A DNA stretch of 64,000 nucleotides from assembly GCA_030532135.1 (NCBI GenBank), contig JAUNLT010000006.1, positions 25,228-89,227 on the forward strand. Reading direction: 5' to 3'. This document shows positions 10,035 to 19,413 of this stretch, piece by piece. Source of the stretch: Lagierella massiliensis. GTDB lineage: Bacteria > Bacillota > Clostridia > Tissierellales > Peptoniphilaceae. A program made the position numbers and the translations under genes. How positions within the stretch are numbered: the stretch's first letter is position 1; the number at the start of each line of letters is the position of its first letter. The notes under the pieces are model-generated. The model searched no databases. It was not told where the DNA came from and saw nothing but the letters and a program-made list of their open reading frames with translations.

Positions 10035-10526
10035 TTGTATAATATGGAAAATTTTATCATTGTTGTAGAAAAATTATTACCAAAAGAATTGGCGGTTTTT
10101 TTCTTAGGTATGGTTCCTCTTATAGAATTAAAAGGAGCTATACCTATTGGTGTTTCCATAGGTCTTTCAGGGTTTGAATCCTTAGTGTACGGATACTTCG
10201 GAAGTTTTTTACCATGCCCTATTATAATATTCATTCTTAACTATATTTTAAATAAATTAAGAACAGTAAGTACATTTGAACCATATATTATTTTGTTAGA
10301 GAGAAGATTGACTAGGAAAGGAAAGAATGTGGAAAAACTCGGATTATTGGGCCTTTTAATATTTGTGTCAATTCCTCTTCCAGGAACAGGTGTATGGAGC
10401 GGTAGTTTGATAGCAGGGTTATTTAAACTAGATAGTAGGAAATCTTTATTTGTAATTATGTTAGGTAATTTAATTGCTGGTATTATAGTAACGTTATTAA
10501 CGGTAGGTATTAAAAATTTGGTATAA
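10035..10526 (+). CDS. Small multidrug-export family (COG2426) membrane protein
   Basis: A 163-residue integral membrane protein of the family named Sm_multidrug_ex (COG2426). Typical features are ELKGAIPIGVSIGL near the N-terminus and SIPLPGTGVWSGSLIAGLF in the middle; the re-entrant GTGVWSGS loop is the family hallmark. Transport function is largely unproven. TTG at 10035 is taken because AGGAG at 10025-10029 is 5 bases upstream; ATG at 10044 would be 14 bases away. It stands alone between the polysaccharide operon and a long AT-rich gap. Confidence 0.8.
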   Translation: MYNMENFIIVVEKLLPKELAVFFLGMVPLIELKGAIPIGVSIGLSGFESLVYGYFGSFLPCPIIIFILNYILNKLRTVSTFEPYIILLERRLTRKGKNVEKLGLLGLLIFVSIPLPGTGVWSGSLIAGLFKLDSRKSLFVIMLGNLIAGIIVTLLTVGIKNLV

Positions 10527-11094
10527 TTAAGAAAAAGATAGATTTTCATAATTGACTAATTAATTTAACTGGTTATATTTTGAATTTAGAATAGTAGGTC
10601 AAGTGATGATAATATTAATTTTTTAACATAGAGACTATTTTAAACTTTATATATCTATAAATATATTATGAAAAATAGTAAGGATATATTTTTTTCACTA
10701 CTAGTATCATATTCTAAAAAAGGAAATTTATTTAATAAATTTCCTTTTTTAGAACGGTTAAATATAATGATGTATATTTAAGTAAGATAATTATAAAAAG
10801 TATTTTACTTTTAAATTATTTTAGAGTGAAAAACATTAAAGAAGTAAATCTGAATACAAAAATAAAATATAAATTGGGAAAGATTGAAGATAATAGAAAT
10901 AAAAAACAGGTCTAAATAAAAATAGAAATTATAAATGTATTTCAAAACTAAGTATATATCTTTTAAAAATATAATTAAATAATATTTAAAGGTCAAATTT
11001 TATTAAACTTATTTTAAGTCAAAGATTATTAAATGCAAATTTTAAAACTATAATAGGATAAAATAATCTATAGAATTATAGTAAGGAGTTTATT
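10527..11094. other. AT-rich intergenic region
   Basis: This 568-base stretch is extremely AT-rich. It holds a perfect 21-base inverted repeat (10712-10754) and the ribosome site AAGGAG of the next gene. A 61-codon minus-strand ORF within it is low-complexity Phe/Tyr/Ile and is not credible. I see nothing else. Confidence 0.6.
10712..10754. terminator. Bidirectional intrinsic terminator
   Basis: Two 21-base arms (10712-10732 and 10734-10754) are exact reverse complements. The stem includes GGAAATTT/AAATTTCC flanked by A6 on one side and T6 on the other. It could stop transcription from either direction, though it lies 186 bases past the upstream gene. Confidence 0.6.
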
Positions 11095-11826
11095 TTGAAA
11101 AGTAAGATAAATTTAGATGAAGGATTTTTCTTTGGAATGGGACTTTTTGAAACGATTAAAGTAGTTAATAAAAAACCTATTCTTTTAGAATCTCATATAA
11201 ATAGAATAAATAATAGCTTAAAAGTTTTTGATATTCATGAAAGACTTGAGAAAACAGAGGTTTTAGATTTTATTGAAGGTTTTGAGGAATCTAATTATGC
11301 TTTAAAAATTTCCATTTCAAGGGAAAATAAAATATTTACTACAAGAAATGATGAATATAATATTAATTCTCCAGAAAAAGTTAAATTAAATTTAGCGTCG
11401 ACCTTAAGAAATTCAACTTCTATTATGACATATCATAAAACATTTAACTATATGGATAATATTCTTGAAAAGAAAAAATCAAAAGAAAAGGGTTTTTTTG
11501 AACCAATATTTTTAAATGAAAAAGGATATATAACTGAAGGTGCTGTATCTAATATATTTTTTGTTAGGGACAATAAGATATATACACCAAAGGTGGAATC
11601 AGGACTTTTAAATGGAGTAATGAGAGAGTTTTTCATCAAAGAATTCAATGTATCTGAAATATTTATAAAAAAACATGAAATAGAGTCTTTTGATAGTGGA
11701 TTTATTACAAATTCATTAATGGGATATATTGAAATAGAACAAATAGGAGATTGTATTTTAAAAAGGCTTCAATTAAAAAAAGATTTTAATGAGAGATTAA
11801 AAAACATTGGTTTTATAAAACTATAA
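11095..11826 (+). CDS. Class IV aminotransferase (IlvE/PabC-like fold)
   Basis: A fold-type IV PLP enzyme of 243 residues, shorter than branched-chain aminotransferases and close in size to aminodeoxychorismate lyase or D-amino-acid transaminases. The fold is shown by FGMGLFETIKV at the start, the probable PLP lysine in YHKTFNYM, EGAVSNIFFV, and the TPKVESGLLNGVMREF segment. The substrate cannot be fixed, because no folate or branched-chain genes adjoin it. The start is TTG with AAGGAG six bases upstream. Confidence 0.78.
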   Translation: MKSKINLDEGFFFGMGLFETIKVVNKKPILLESHINRINNSLKVFDIHERLEKTEVLDFIEGFEESNYALKISISRENKIFTTRNDEYNINSPEKVKLNLASTLRNSTSIMTYHKTFNYMDNILEKKKSKEKGFFEPIFLNEKGYITEGAVSNIFFVRDNKIYTPKVESGLLNGVMREFFIKEFNVSEIFIKKHEIESFDSGFITNSLMGYIEIEQIGDCILKRLQLKKDFNERLKNIGFIKL

Positions 11827-12401
11827 AATATTACAAAAAGCCATATAGTTTAATATTAAATTAATTTATGTAACAGTTAATGAGAGGGACTATAAAACAT
11901 CTTGTTTATAGAAGTTTTTAAACTAATTATCAAATCTAATATATGATGATTATAAGATTTTAAGGACTGTATTATAAGCTTTACCTAAAAGTATTAATTA
12001 AACTTTCACCTGTAGATATTACTAATACTTTTTAAAGGAGAAAGTGGTATTAATGTTTTCCTAATATATAATAATTGGTTTTAATGTTTCCTTTATATTT
12101 TTTATCTTATCAACCTGGAAATCATCAAAAAATATGTAAATTTAAGGATATTTAAGATTTTTATTTTAGTAAAATAGCAATTGTTTTTTCTAATAATATA
12201 TGAATAGGATTTAAATAAATGTATATATTATATTTTAAAATTATTTAGCTATTTTAAAATCTCAATTATTTCTATTTGTTATTGCTGAAATTTTTAGTAT
12301 TATTTTTATTGTTTTCATATCTAAAGGTAACAAAATCTTTTTTTAGTTTAATTGATAAGTTTTAATATAAAACGACCTTATCTTAAGATAAGGTCGTTTT
12401 T
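11827..12401. other. AT-rich intergenic region with an inverted repeat
   Basis: This 575-base gap lies between convergent genes. No ORF is credible. It contains AAAAGTATTA at 11987-11996 and its exact reverse complement at 12023-12032, which would form a hairpin with a 26-base loop. A second potential pairing exists between CTTTCACC (12003-12010) and GAAAGTGG just after the hairpin. The region ends in the terminator at 12370-12402. An unrecognised small RNA is possible but unproven. Confidence 0.4.
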
Positions 12402-12402
12402 T
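12370..12402. terminator. Bidirectional intrinsic terminator
   Basis: The sequence AACGACCTTATC TTAA GATAAGGTCGTT is a perfect hairpin flanked by A-rich sequence on the left and T7 on the right. It sits directly at the 3' end of the minus-strand PRPP synthase gene. Confidence 0.85.
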
Positions 12403-13526
12403 TAATCTTCAACTATTCTCTTTATTCCTCTAGTTTTATCTAGTAAGCCACTTAATGAAATATCTAAGTTTACATGGTGAATAAATGTTCCTAAAAGTTC
12501 TGACATGTTTACTTGTTTATACCATTTTCTTTCTTTAATAATATCAGGTACATATGTTAAATTTGTTGAATAAACAGCATTTAAAAGTCCTTCTTCATAG
12601 AACTTGTCAAATTTATCGGGACCTTCGGTAAATAGCGAGAAGGACACTGCGCAGTAAACTCTTCTAGCACCTTGTTTTTTAAGTTGAACACAAATATCTA
12701 ATACAGATTCTCCAGACGCAATCATATCGTCGACTATTAATATGTCTTTGCCTTTAACGTCTTTTCCAATATATCTATGTTCCACAATAGGATTTTTCCC
12801 ATCTACTATTTTGCTATAGTCTCTTCTCTTGTAAAAGATTCCTATATCCTGTTTTAAAACATTTGAATAGTGAACTGCTCTTGCCATAGCTCCTGTGTCT
12901 GGACTTATGATAATCATGTTATTTTCTTCTAATTCTTCTTGACTAATATTTTCGTTTTCAAGAAAATCTTTTACAATTTCAGCAGTTGGATATACATTTT
13001 CAAATGAAAGTAGTGGAATAGCATTTTGAACGTTAGGATCGTGAACGTCGAATGTAAAAATTCCATTTACTCCCATATCTTCAAGTTCGTGTAAAGCCAT
13101 AGCATTATCTAGAGACTCTCTAGCTTTTCGTCTGTGCTGACGACTTGAGTACATAAGAGGCATTATTACATTAATTCTCTTAGCTTTACCATTTATAGCA
13201 GAGATAACTCTTTTAATATCAGCAAAATGCTCATCAGGTCCAATTCTAGTTTCTAGACCGTACATTTTATAGGTCAATCCATAGTTTCCAATATCTGCAA
13301 GGATATATATATCTTTACCCCTAACAGTTTCATTTATAGTGATTTTACCTTCACCATTTGAAAATCTTACTTCTGAGATATCAATCATAAATGTAAAGTT
13401 GGGATCTTCAATACCAAATTGTTTTTTTAGTGACTCATCAACCTCATTCCCTAAATTGTGACAACTTTTTAATACAATTAACCCCAACTCTCCATAAGGG
13501 GTTTCAGAAAAAAATTCTTCAGACAT
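12402..13526 (-). CDS. prs: Ribose-phosphate pyrophosphokinase (long form)
   Basis: PRPP synthase makes phosphoribosyl pyrophosphate from ribose 5-phosphate and ATP for nucleotide, His and Trp synthesis. At 374 residues it is longer than the usual 310-320. It carries RQHRRKARE, FTFDVHDPNVQNAIP, SPDTGAMARAV and the PRPP loop ILIVDDMIASGES. The C-terminus has extra sequence after the phosphoribosyltransferase domain. I know such long forms from anaerobic Firmicutes. AAGGGAGC precedes the ATG on the minus strand. It is a single-gene unit, divergent from tadA. Confidence 0.85.
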   Translation of the reverse strand: MSEEFFSETPYGELGLIVLKSCHNLGNEVDESLKKQFGIEDPNFTFMIDISEVRFSNGEGKITINETVRGKDIYILADIGNYGLTYKMYGLETRIGPDEHFADIKRVISAINGKAKRINVIMPLMYSSRQHRRKARESLDNAMALHELEDMGVNGIFTFDVHDPNVQNAIPLLSFENVYPTAEIVKDFLENENISQEELEENNMIIISPDTGAMARAVHYSNVLKQDIGIFYKRRDYSKIVDGKNPIVEHRYIGKDVKGKDILIVDDMIASGESVLDICVQLKKQGARRVYCAVSFSLFTEGPDKFDKFYEEGLLNAVYSTNLTYVPDIIKERKWYKQVNMSELLGTFIHHVNLDISLSGLLDKTRGIKRIVED

Positions 13527-13640
13527 TTATAGCTCCCTTCAATTTTACTTTAATTTAAGAATATCATAGTTAGTATTAATTAACAAACATTAGGAAGATA
13601 AATTTCTAAGTATATACTATAATTAAGTTTAGGTGATTGT

Positions 13641-14093
13641 ATGGAGAAAAGTTTTTATATGAATGAAGCATTAAAAGAGGCAAAAAAAGCGTATGAATTA
13701 AAAGAAGTTCCTGTAGGTTGTATTATAGTTAAAGATTCAAAGATTATAGCTAGGGGACACAATCTTGTAGAAAATTTACAAAATCCTTTAAAACACGCTG
13801 AACTTGTTGCCATTGAAAAAGCTTGTAAATATCTAAAGAGTTGGAGACTTATAGATTGTGACCTATATGTTACATTAGAACCTTGCTGTATGTGTGCTTC
13901 ATCTATGGTTTACTCTAGAATCAGAAAAGTTTATTTTGGAGCATATGATATTAAAAGGGGTTTTGTAGGTTCTGTAGACAACCTGCTTTTAAGAAAAGAA
14001 CTAAATCATAGGGTTGAATTTGAAGGTGGAATTTTACAAGATGAATGTTTAAATTTATTTCAGAACTTTTTTAAAGATTTAAGAAAATCTTAA
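13641..14093 (+). CDS. tadA: tRNA-specific adenosine deaminase
   Basis: Deaminates A34 to inosine in tRNA-Arg(ACG), a zinc enzyme acting in the cytoplasm. The catalytic HAE is at residues 52-54 and the zinc-binding PCCMC at 81-85, with C82 and C85 as ligands. Length (150 residues) and the N-terminal FYMNEALKEAKKA helix are typical. A TATAAT-like -10 box lies near 13616. It is probably co-transcribed with the following radical SAM gene, 38 bases away. Confidence 0.93.
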   Translation: MEKSFYMNEALKEAKKAYELKEVPVGCIIVKDSKIIARGHNLVENLQNPLKHAELVAIEKACKYLKSWRLIDCDLYVTLEPCCMCASSMVYSRIRKVYFGAYDIKRGFVGSVDNLLLRKELNHRVEFEGGILQDECLNLFQNFFKDLRKS

Positions 14094-14131
14094 TGTAGAT
14101 ATGATATATTAATCTAATAGGTGGAGATTTC

Positions 14132-15046
14132 ATGGAAAGATATAATTCTGTATCTAGTTATTTAAAAGAAAAATTTGGTCAAAAAATCCTAAAGGTTTCT
14201 ATTGACGCGGGTTTCACATGTCCAAATAGAGAAAATGGTAGAAGAGGTTGTATTTTTTGTGGAGAAGATGGGGCTGGAGAATTTGCAGCTTCGAGAAGTT
14301 TATCTATTACAGAACAAATTGAATCTCAAATAGAATTTTTAAAACACAAAAGTAAGACTGATAAGTACATTGCATATTTCCAGTCGTTTACGAATACGTA
14401 TGGAAATGTTGTAGATTTAAGGAAAAAGTATTACGAAGCTTTAGATCATCCTAATATAGTAGGAATTTCCATTGCAACAAGGCCAGATTGTATTGATAAA
14501 AAGATTGCAGATTTGTTGTATGAAATTTCAAAAATCAAGGAAACTTGGGTAGAATTGGGTTTTCAAACCTCAAATGAAGGTACGGCTAAGTTGATTAATA
14601 GAGGATATAGAAATACTGAGCTTATAAAGTCTATAAATTTACTACATAATAGAGGTATTAAAACTATTGTACATTTAATATTTGGATTACCTTATGAAAC
14701 AAATATAGACTGGCTAAATTCTATAAAATTTATAAATGAACTTCCCATTTGGGGAATTAAGTTTCATAGTCTTTATATTTACAGGGACAGTTTACTCTAC
14801 GATTATTATTTAAAACATAAATTTAATATTTTAGAGCGTCAAGAGTATGTAGATGGAGTATGCAGTGCAATAGAGATTTTGAGAGAAGATATTGTAATTC
14901 ATAGGATTACTGGAGACCCGGATAAAAAGAAGTTGTACTTGCCTAAATGGCCAATGGATAAGATTAGAGTAATTGGCAATATAAATAAAGAATTAAAAGA
15001 AAAAAAGATTATACAGGGTAAAAAGCCCTACTTACAGGAGGTATAG
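14132..15046 (+). CDS. TIGR01212-family radical SAM protein (YhcC-like)
   Basis: A radical S-adenosylmethionine protein of 304 residues. The cluster cysteines are C30, C40 and C43 in CPNRENGRRGCIFC, the spacing of the TIGR01212/YhcC family rather than CX3CX2C. Further family blocks are SIATRPDCI, WVELGFQTSN and HLIFGLPYETN. The biochemical role is not firmly known; a link to tRNA modification has been suggested for some relatives. The next gene begins 2 bases later, so the two are coupled. Confidence 0.85.
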   Translation: MERYNSVSSYLKEKFGQKILKVSIDAGFTCPNRENGRRGCIFCGEDGAGEFAASRSLSITEQIESQIEFLKHKSKTDKYIAYFQSFTNTYGNVVDLRKKYYEALDHPNIVGISIATRPDCIDKKIADLLYEISKIKETWVELGFQTSNEGTAKLINRGYRNTELIKSINLLHNRGIKTIVHLIFGLPYETNIDWLNSIKFINELPIWGIKFHSLYIYRDSLLYDYYLKHKFNILERQEYVDGVCSAIEILREDIVIHRITGDPDKKKLYLPKWPMDKIRVIGNINKELKEKKIIQGKKPYLQEV

Positions 15047-15047
15047 T

Positions 15048-18000
15048 GTGATTTATCATATAGGTTTAGATGTCGGATCTACTACTGTTAAATTAGTAGT
15101 ATTAGACGATAACAACAATCTATTATATAGTGAATACAAAAGGCACAAATCTAATGTAGAGGAAACTGTTAAATCTGTTATTTTAGATGCTTATACCAAA
15201 TTCAAAGAAGCCGATGTAACTATTATGGTTACAGGTTCCGGAGGTATGTTTGTTGAAAAGTATTGGGGAATTGAATTTATTCAAGAAGTAGTATCTGGGA
15301 CAACGGCAATTAGAACTTTCATAGAAGAAACTGATGTGGCCATAGAACTAGGTGGTGAAGATAGTAAAATAACCTATGTTACGGGAAATATAGAACAGAG
15401 AATGAATTCTATTTGTGCAGGGGGAACAGGTGCGTTTATAGACCAAATGGCAGCGCTAATTGAAACGGATGCTTTAGGCTTAAATGAATATGCTAAGAAT
15501 TATAAAAATATATTTTCTATAGCATCCCGTTGTGGAGTTTTTGCTAAAACAGATATTCAAGCTTTGATAAATCAAGGGGCAACTAAAGAGGATATTGCAG
15601 TGTCTGTTTTACAGTCAGTGGTTAATCAAACCATTTCCAATTTAGCTTGTGGTAGACCCATAAAAGGGAACATAGCTCTTTTAGGTGGACCGCTTCACTT
15701 TTTAGATCAATTAGCTGAAAGATTTAAGGAAACATTGGGAGAGGAAAATAATAATTTTATAATTCCTGAAAACTCCGAAGTCTTTGTGGCTATTGGGGCA
15801 GCTGTTTCATCTAAAGAATTAGATAGCATAAAGTTTAAAGACCTTATAGATAATATAAACAAACCTATTGAAGTTGAAAGAGATGAGAAGACAACTTTAG
15901 AGCCTTTGTTTAATAGTGAGGAAGAATATGAAGACTTTCTTAAAGAACATGATGGAGATAAAAGTAATAGGCGTCCATTAAATAGCTATGAAGGACCTTG
16001 CTATTTAGGTATTGATGCTGGATCAACAACTTCAAAGGTGGTTTTGATTGATAAAGACTATAATATTTTGTATAGCGACTACAAAAACAATTACGGTAAA
16101 CCTCTAGAAATAATAATTGAAGTATTAAAAGACATATATGATAATTTAAATCCAAAATCAAAGATAGCTTGTGCTGGAATTACAGGTTATGGAGAAGATT
16201 TTATTAAAGCTGCATTAAATGTTGATGTAGGTGAGGTTGAAACGCTAGCTCATTACAAAGCAGCATCTTACTTTAAAGAAGATGTAGACTTTATTTTAGA
16301 TATTGGTGGCCAAGATATGAAGGCTATGCATATTTGTGATGGAATAATAGATTCTATTCAGCTAAATGAAGCCTGTTCTTCTGGGTGTGGGTCTTTCATA
16401 GAAACTTTTGCAAAATCATTAGGCTACACTGTTGAAGAATTTCAAAAAGAAGCTATTAAATCAAAAAATCCTGTGGACTTAGGTTCAAGGTGCACAGTAT
16501 TTATGAATTCTAAGGTAAAACAAGCTCAAAAAGAAGGGGCCACTGTTCCAGATATTGCTGCAGGACTTTGCTATTCAGTAATTAAAAACGCAATACAAAA
16601 AGTTATAAAAGTTCGAGATCCTAAAAAACTAGGCAGGAGTATTGTTGTTCAGGGTGGAACTTTTTATGGAGATGCAATTTTAAGGGCATTTGAGAAGACC
16701 ACTGGAAGAACTGCACTTAGACCAGAGATAGCAGGACTAATGGGAGCTATGGGTATGGCACTTATAGCTAAAGATAAAAGCACTGGTGTTTCAACTATTC
16801 TAAATAAGGAAGAACTTTCTAAGTTCACTTATAAACAAAAAAATGCCCAATGTAACAAATGTAGTAACAAATGTAGACTTTCAGTTAACATATTTAATAA
16901 TGGCAAAAAGTATATTACTGGAAATAGATGTGAACGTGGTGCAGGGATTAATATAGACAACGAATCAAAACTTCCTAATATGTACGAATATAAGTACAAT
17001 AGACTTTTTAATTACTATAAATCCCTAAGTGAAGAAAAGAGTACAAGAGGAAAAGTGGGAATTCCAAGAGTGTTAAACATGTATGAAGATTATCCACTAT
17101 GGCATACTTTTTTCACAGCTCTTGGATATGAAGTTGTATTATCTGATAAGTCGGATAGAAAGGTTTATGAAAAAGGAATTTCTTCCATAACCAGTGAAAC
17201 TGCTTGTTTTCCTGCTAAAATGGTTCATGGACATATTGAAAATTTAATAGAAAAAAAAGTTAAATTTATCTTTTATCCATCAATTTTTTATGAGAAACAG
17301 GAATTTGACAATGTGGATAATAATATAAATTGTCCAGTAGTTACAGGATATACCGAGGTTATTAAAAATAACTTAGAAAATTTAGAAACTTACAATGTAA
17401 AACTATTGAATCCTTTTATTTCATTACAAGACAAAAAGAAGTTAGGACAAAGATTGAGTGAAGAACTTAAGTCTGAAGGTTTAAAACCCAAAGAAGTTAA
17501 GAATGCACTAGATAGAGCGTGGGAGGAATTTCATGCTTTTAAAGAAGATGTAAGAATGAAAGGACAGGAGTCTTTAACTTATATTAAAGAAAAGGGATTA
17601 AATGCGATTGTACTTGCAGGAAGACCTTACCATATAGATCCAGGTATTAACCATGGTATACCAGAACTTATCACATCTCTTGGTTGGGCTGTACTTTCAG
17701 AAGATTCAATTCTTACTTATGAAGATGATATTGAGGGAAAAATTAGGGTTTTAGATCAGTGGGTATACCATTCGAGATTGTATAGGGCTGCAAAAGTTGT
17801 ATCAGAGAACAAAAACTTACAATTGGTTCAACTTAATTCGTTTGGGTGTGGAATTGACGCTGTTACAACAGATCAAGTTGCGGAGATACTTCAAAGTAAA
17901 GGTAAGATTTATACTTTAATTAAAATAGATGAGGTTTCTAACCTTGGAGCTATAAAAATTAGACTTAGGTCTTTAACACAAGCACTAAAGGATAGGAAGC

Positions 18001-19280
18001 CATCAAATAAGAATGAAGAATTTATAATCGACCCTGTTGAATTTACAAAGGAAATGAAGAAAACTCATACTATTTTAGCGCCACAAATGGCACCTGATCA
18101 CTTTGAAATTCTTCAATCGGCTTTGGAAGCGGAAGGATATAAATTTGAATTTTTAAAAACTGTAGATTCAAAGGTAATAGACGAAGGATTAAAATATGTA
18201 AATAACGATTCATGCTACCCTTCAATTACAGTTGTTGGGCAAATGATGGAGGCTGTAAATTCGGGGAGATACGATACTGAAAACATATCTCTTTTAATGA
18301 CTCAAACAGGAGGAGCTTGTAGAGCATCAAATTATGTTGGTTATATAAGAAAAGCCCTTGTAGAAGCAGGACATCCAAATATTCCTGTAATTGCACTTTC
18401 AGCACAGGGCATTGAAACAAATGAAGGATTTGATATATCCTTAACTCTTGCACATAAATTGGTGTTAGGAATGTTATATGGAGATCTAATTATGAGATTG
18501 GCTAATGCTACAAGACCTTATGAATTAACAAAGGGAGAAACAGATAGATTAAAATCTCATTGGATAAAAAAATGTAAGGAAGATATAAATAATAAAGCTA
18601 CCACTAATTTCAAAAAAAATGTAAAAATTATAACGCAAGATTTCTCAAATATTAGAATAGATGAAAATAAGAAAATACCTAAAGTGGGAATTGTAGGAGA
18701 AATCTTAGTTAAATACCTACCTGAGGCTAACAATAATTTACAATCTGTGCTGGAAAAAGAAGGAAATGAAGTTGTATTGCCAGATTTGACAGATTTTATA
18801 TTATACTGTTTGAGAAATAGCATTCACAAGGCAAATTTATTGTCTAAGAGTAAGTTTTCAGGATTTGTTTCACAGATGGGGGTTAGATATATAGAATACT
18901 ATAGAAAATATATTAGAGAAGCTCTTACAGGTACAAGATATGACAAGCCATTAATGATAACTGAATTGGAAAAAAATGCTGAAGAGATAGTATCCCTTGG
19001 AAATCAATATGGAGAAGGGTGGTTATTGACTGCTGAAATGGTGGAACTTATAGAAGTGGGGGCGAATAATATAGTTTGTATTCAGCCTTTTGGTTGTTTA
19101 CCAAATCATATTACAGGCAAGGGAGTAATAAAAAAGGTAAGAGAACTTTATCCTGATGCAAATATCGTACCTATAGACTATGATCCAGGAGCTAGTGAAG
19201 TTAATCAGATAAACAGAATTAAGCTTATGCTTTCTCAGGCAAAGGAAATTCTAAAGAAGAACAATCCAATTAAAATTTAA
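15048..19280 (+). CDS. Giant 2-hydroxyacyl-CoA dehydratase activase-like protein
   Basis: A 1410-residue protein joining two BadF/BcrA-type ASKHA ATPase modules (about 1-265, GLDVGSTTVKLVV; about 318-585, GIDAGSTTSKVVLID) to a DUF2229/CoA-dehydratase-subunit-like C-terminal part (about 650-1400). Each ATPase carries the iron-sulfur Cys pair region, IASRCGVFAKTDIQ and LGSRCTVFMNSKVKQ. A Cys cluster at about 604-630 (QCNKCSNKCRLSV) looks like another Fe-S site. Archerases of this type drive low-potential electrons with ATP. No dehydratase subunits adjoin it, so its partner is unknown. The start is GTG after AGGAGG. Confidence 0.85.
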   Translation: MIYHIGLDVGSTTVKLVVLDDNNNLLYSEYKRHKSNVEETVKSVILDAYTKFKEADVTIMVTGSGGMFVEKYWGIEFIQEVVSGTTAIRTFIEETDVAIELGGEDSKITYVTGNIEQRMNSICAGGTGAFIDQMAALIETDALGLNEYAKNYKNIFSIASRCGVFAKTDIQALINQGATKEDIAVSVLQSVVNQTISNLACGRPIKGNIALLGGPLHFLDQLAERFKETLGEENNNFIIPENSEVFVAIGAAVSSKELDSIKFKDLIDNINKPIEVERDEKTTLEPLFNSEEEYEDFLKEHDGDKSNRRPLNSYEGPCYLGIDAGSTTSKVVLIDKDYNILYSDYKNNYGKPLEIIIEVLKDIYDNLNPKSKIACAGITGYGEDFIKAALNVDVGEVETLAHYKAASYFKEDVDFILDIGGQDMKAMHICDGIIDSIQLNEACSSGCGSFIETFAKSLGYTVEEFQKEAIKSKNPVDLGSRCTVFMNSKVKQAQKEGATVPDIAAGLCYSVIKNAIQKVIKVRDPKKLGRSIVVQGGTFYGDAILRAFEKTTGRTALRPEIAGLMGAMGMALIAKDKSTGVSTILNKEELSKFTYKQKNAQCNKCSNKCRLSVNIFNNGKKYITGNRCERGAGINIDNESKLPNMYEYKYNRLFNYYKSLSEEKSTRGKVGIPRVLNMYEDYPLWHTFFTALGYEVVLSDKSDRKVYEKGISSITSETACFPAKMVHGHIENLIEKKVKFIFYPSIFYEKQEFDNVDNNINCPVVTGYTEVIKNNLENLETYNVKLLNPFISLQDKKKLGQRLSEELKSEGLKPKEVKNALDRAWEEFHAFKEDVRMKGQESLTYIKEKGLNAIVLAGRPYHIDPGINHGIPELITSLGWAVLSEDSILTYEDDIEGKIRVLDQWVYHSRLYRAAKVVSENKNLQLVQLNSFGCGIDAVTTDQVAEILQSKGKIYTLIKIDEVSNLGAIKIRLRSLTQALKDRKPSNKNEEFIIDPVEFTKEMKKTHTILAPQMAPDHFEILQSALEAEGYKFEFLKTVDSKVIDEGLKYVNNDSCYPSITVVGQMMEAVNSGRYDTENISLLMTQTGGACRASNYVGYIRKALVEAGHPNIPVIALSAQGIETNEGFDISLTLAHKLVLGMLYGDLIMRLANATRPYELTKGETDRLKSHWIKKCKEDINNKATTNFKKNVKIITQDFSNIRIDENKKIPKVGIVGEILVKYLPEANNNLQSVLEKEGNEVVLPDLTDFILYCLRNSIHKANLLSKSKFSGFVSQMGVRYIEYYRKYIREALTGTRYDKPLMITELEKNAEEIVSLGNQYGEGWLLTAEMVELIEVGANNIVCIQPFGCLPNHITGKGVIKKVRELYPDANIVPIDYDPGASEVNQINRIKLMLSQAKEILKKNNPIKI

Positions 19281-19309
19281 TAGAAATTGTTATAGTATTG
19301 TAACTTTTC

Positions 19310-19350
19310 AACTTAGAAAACCAAGCCATTTAGTCTTGGTTTTCTAAGTT
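19310..19350 (+). terminator. Intrinsic terminator
   Basis: A 16-base perfect stem (AACTTAGAAAACCAAG at 19310-19325 and its reverse complement at 19335-19350) encloses a 9-base loop, 30 bases past the giant activase gene. There is no long T tract after it. Confidence 0.65.
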
Positions 19351-19413
19351 AAACTATTGTAAAAAAAGCTCTGAATGATATAATTAATAAGAACATTTAG
19401 GCTTGGAGGAAAG

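Noticed and set aside
10811-10996. Minus-strand 61-codon ORF
   Set aside because: Low-complexity Phe/Tyr/Ile in AT-rich noncoding DNA, with no convincing ribosome site.
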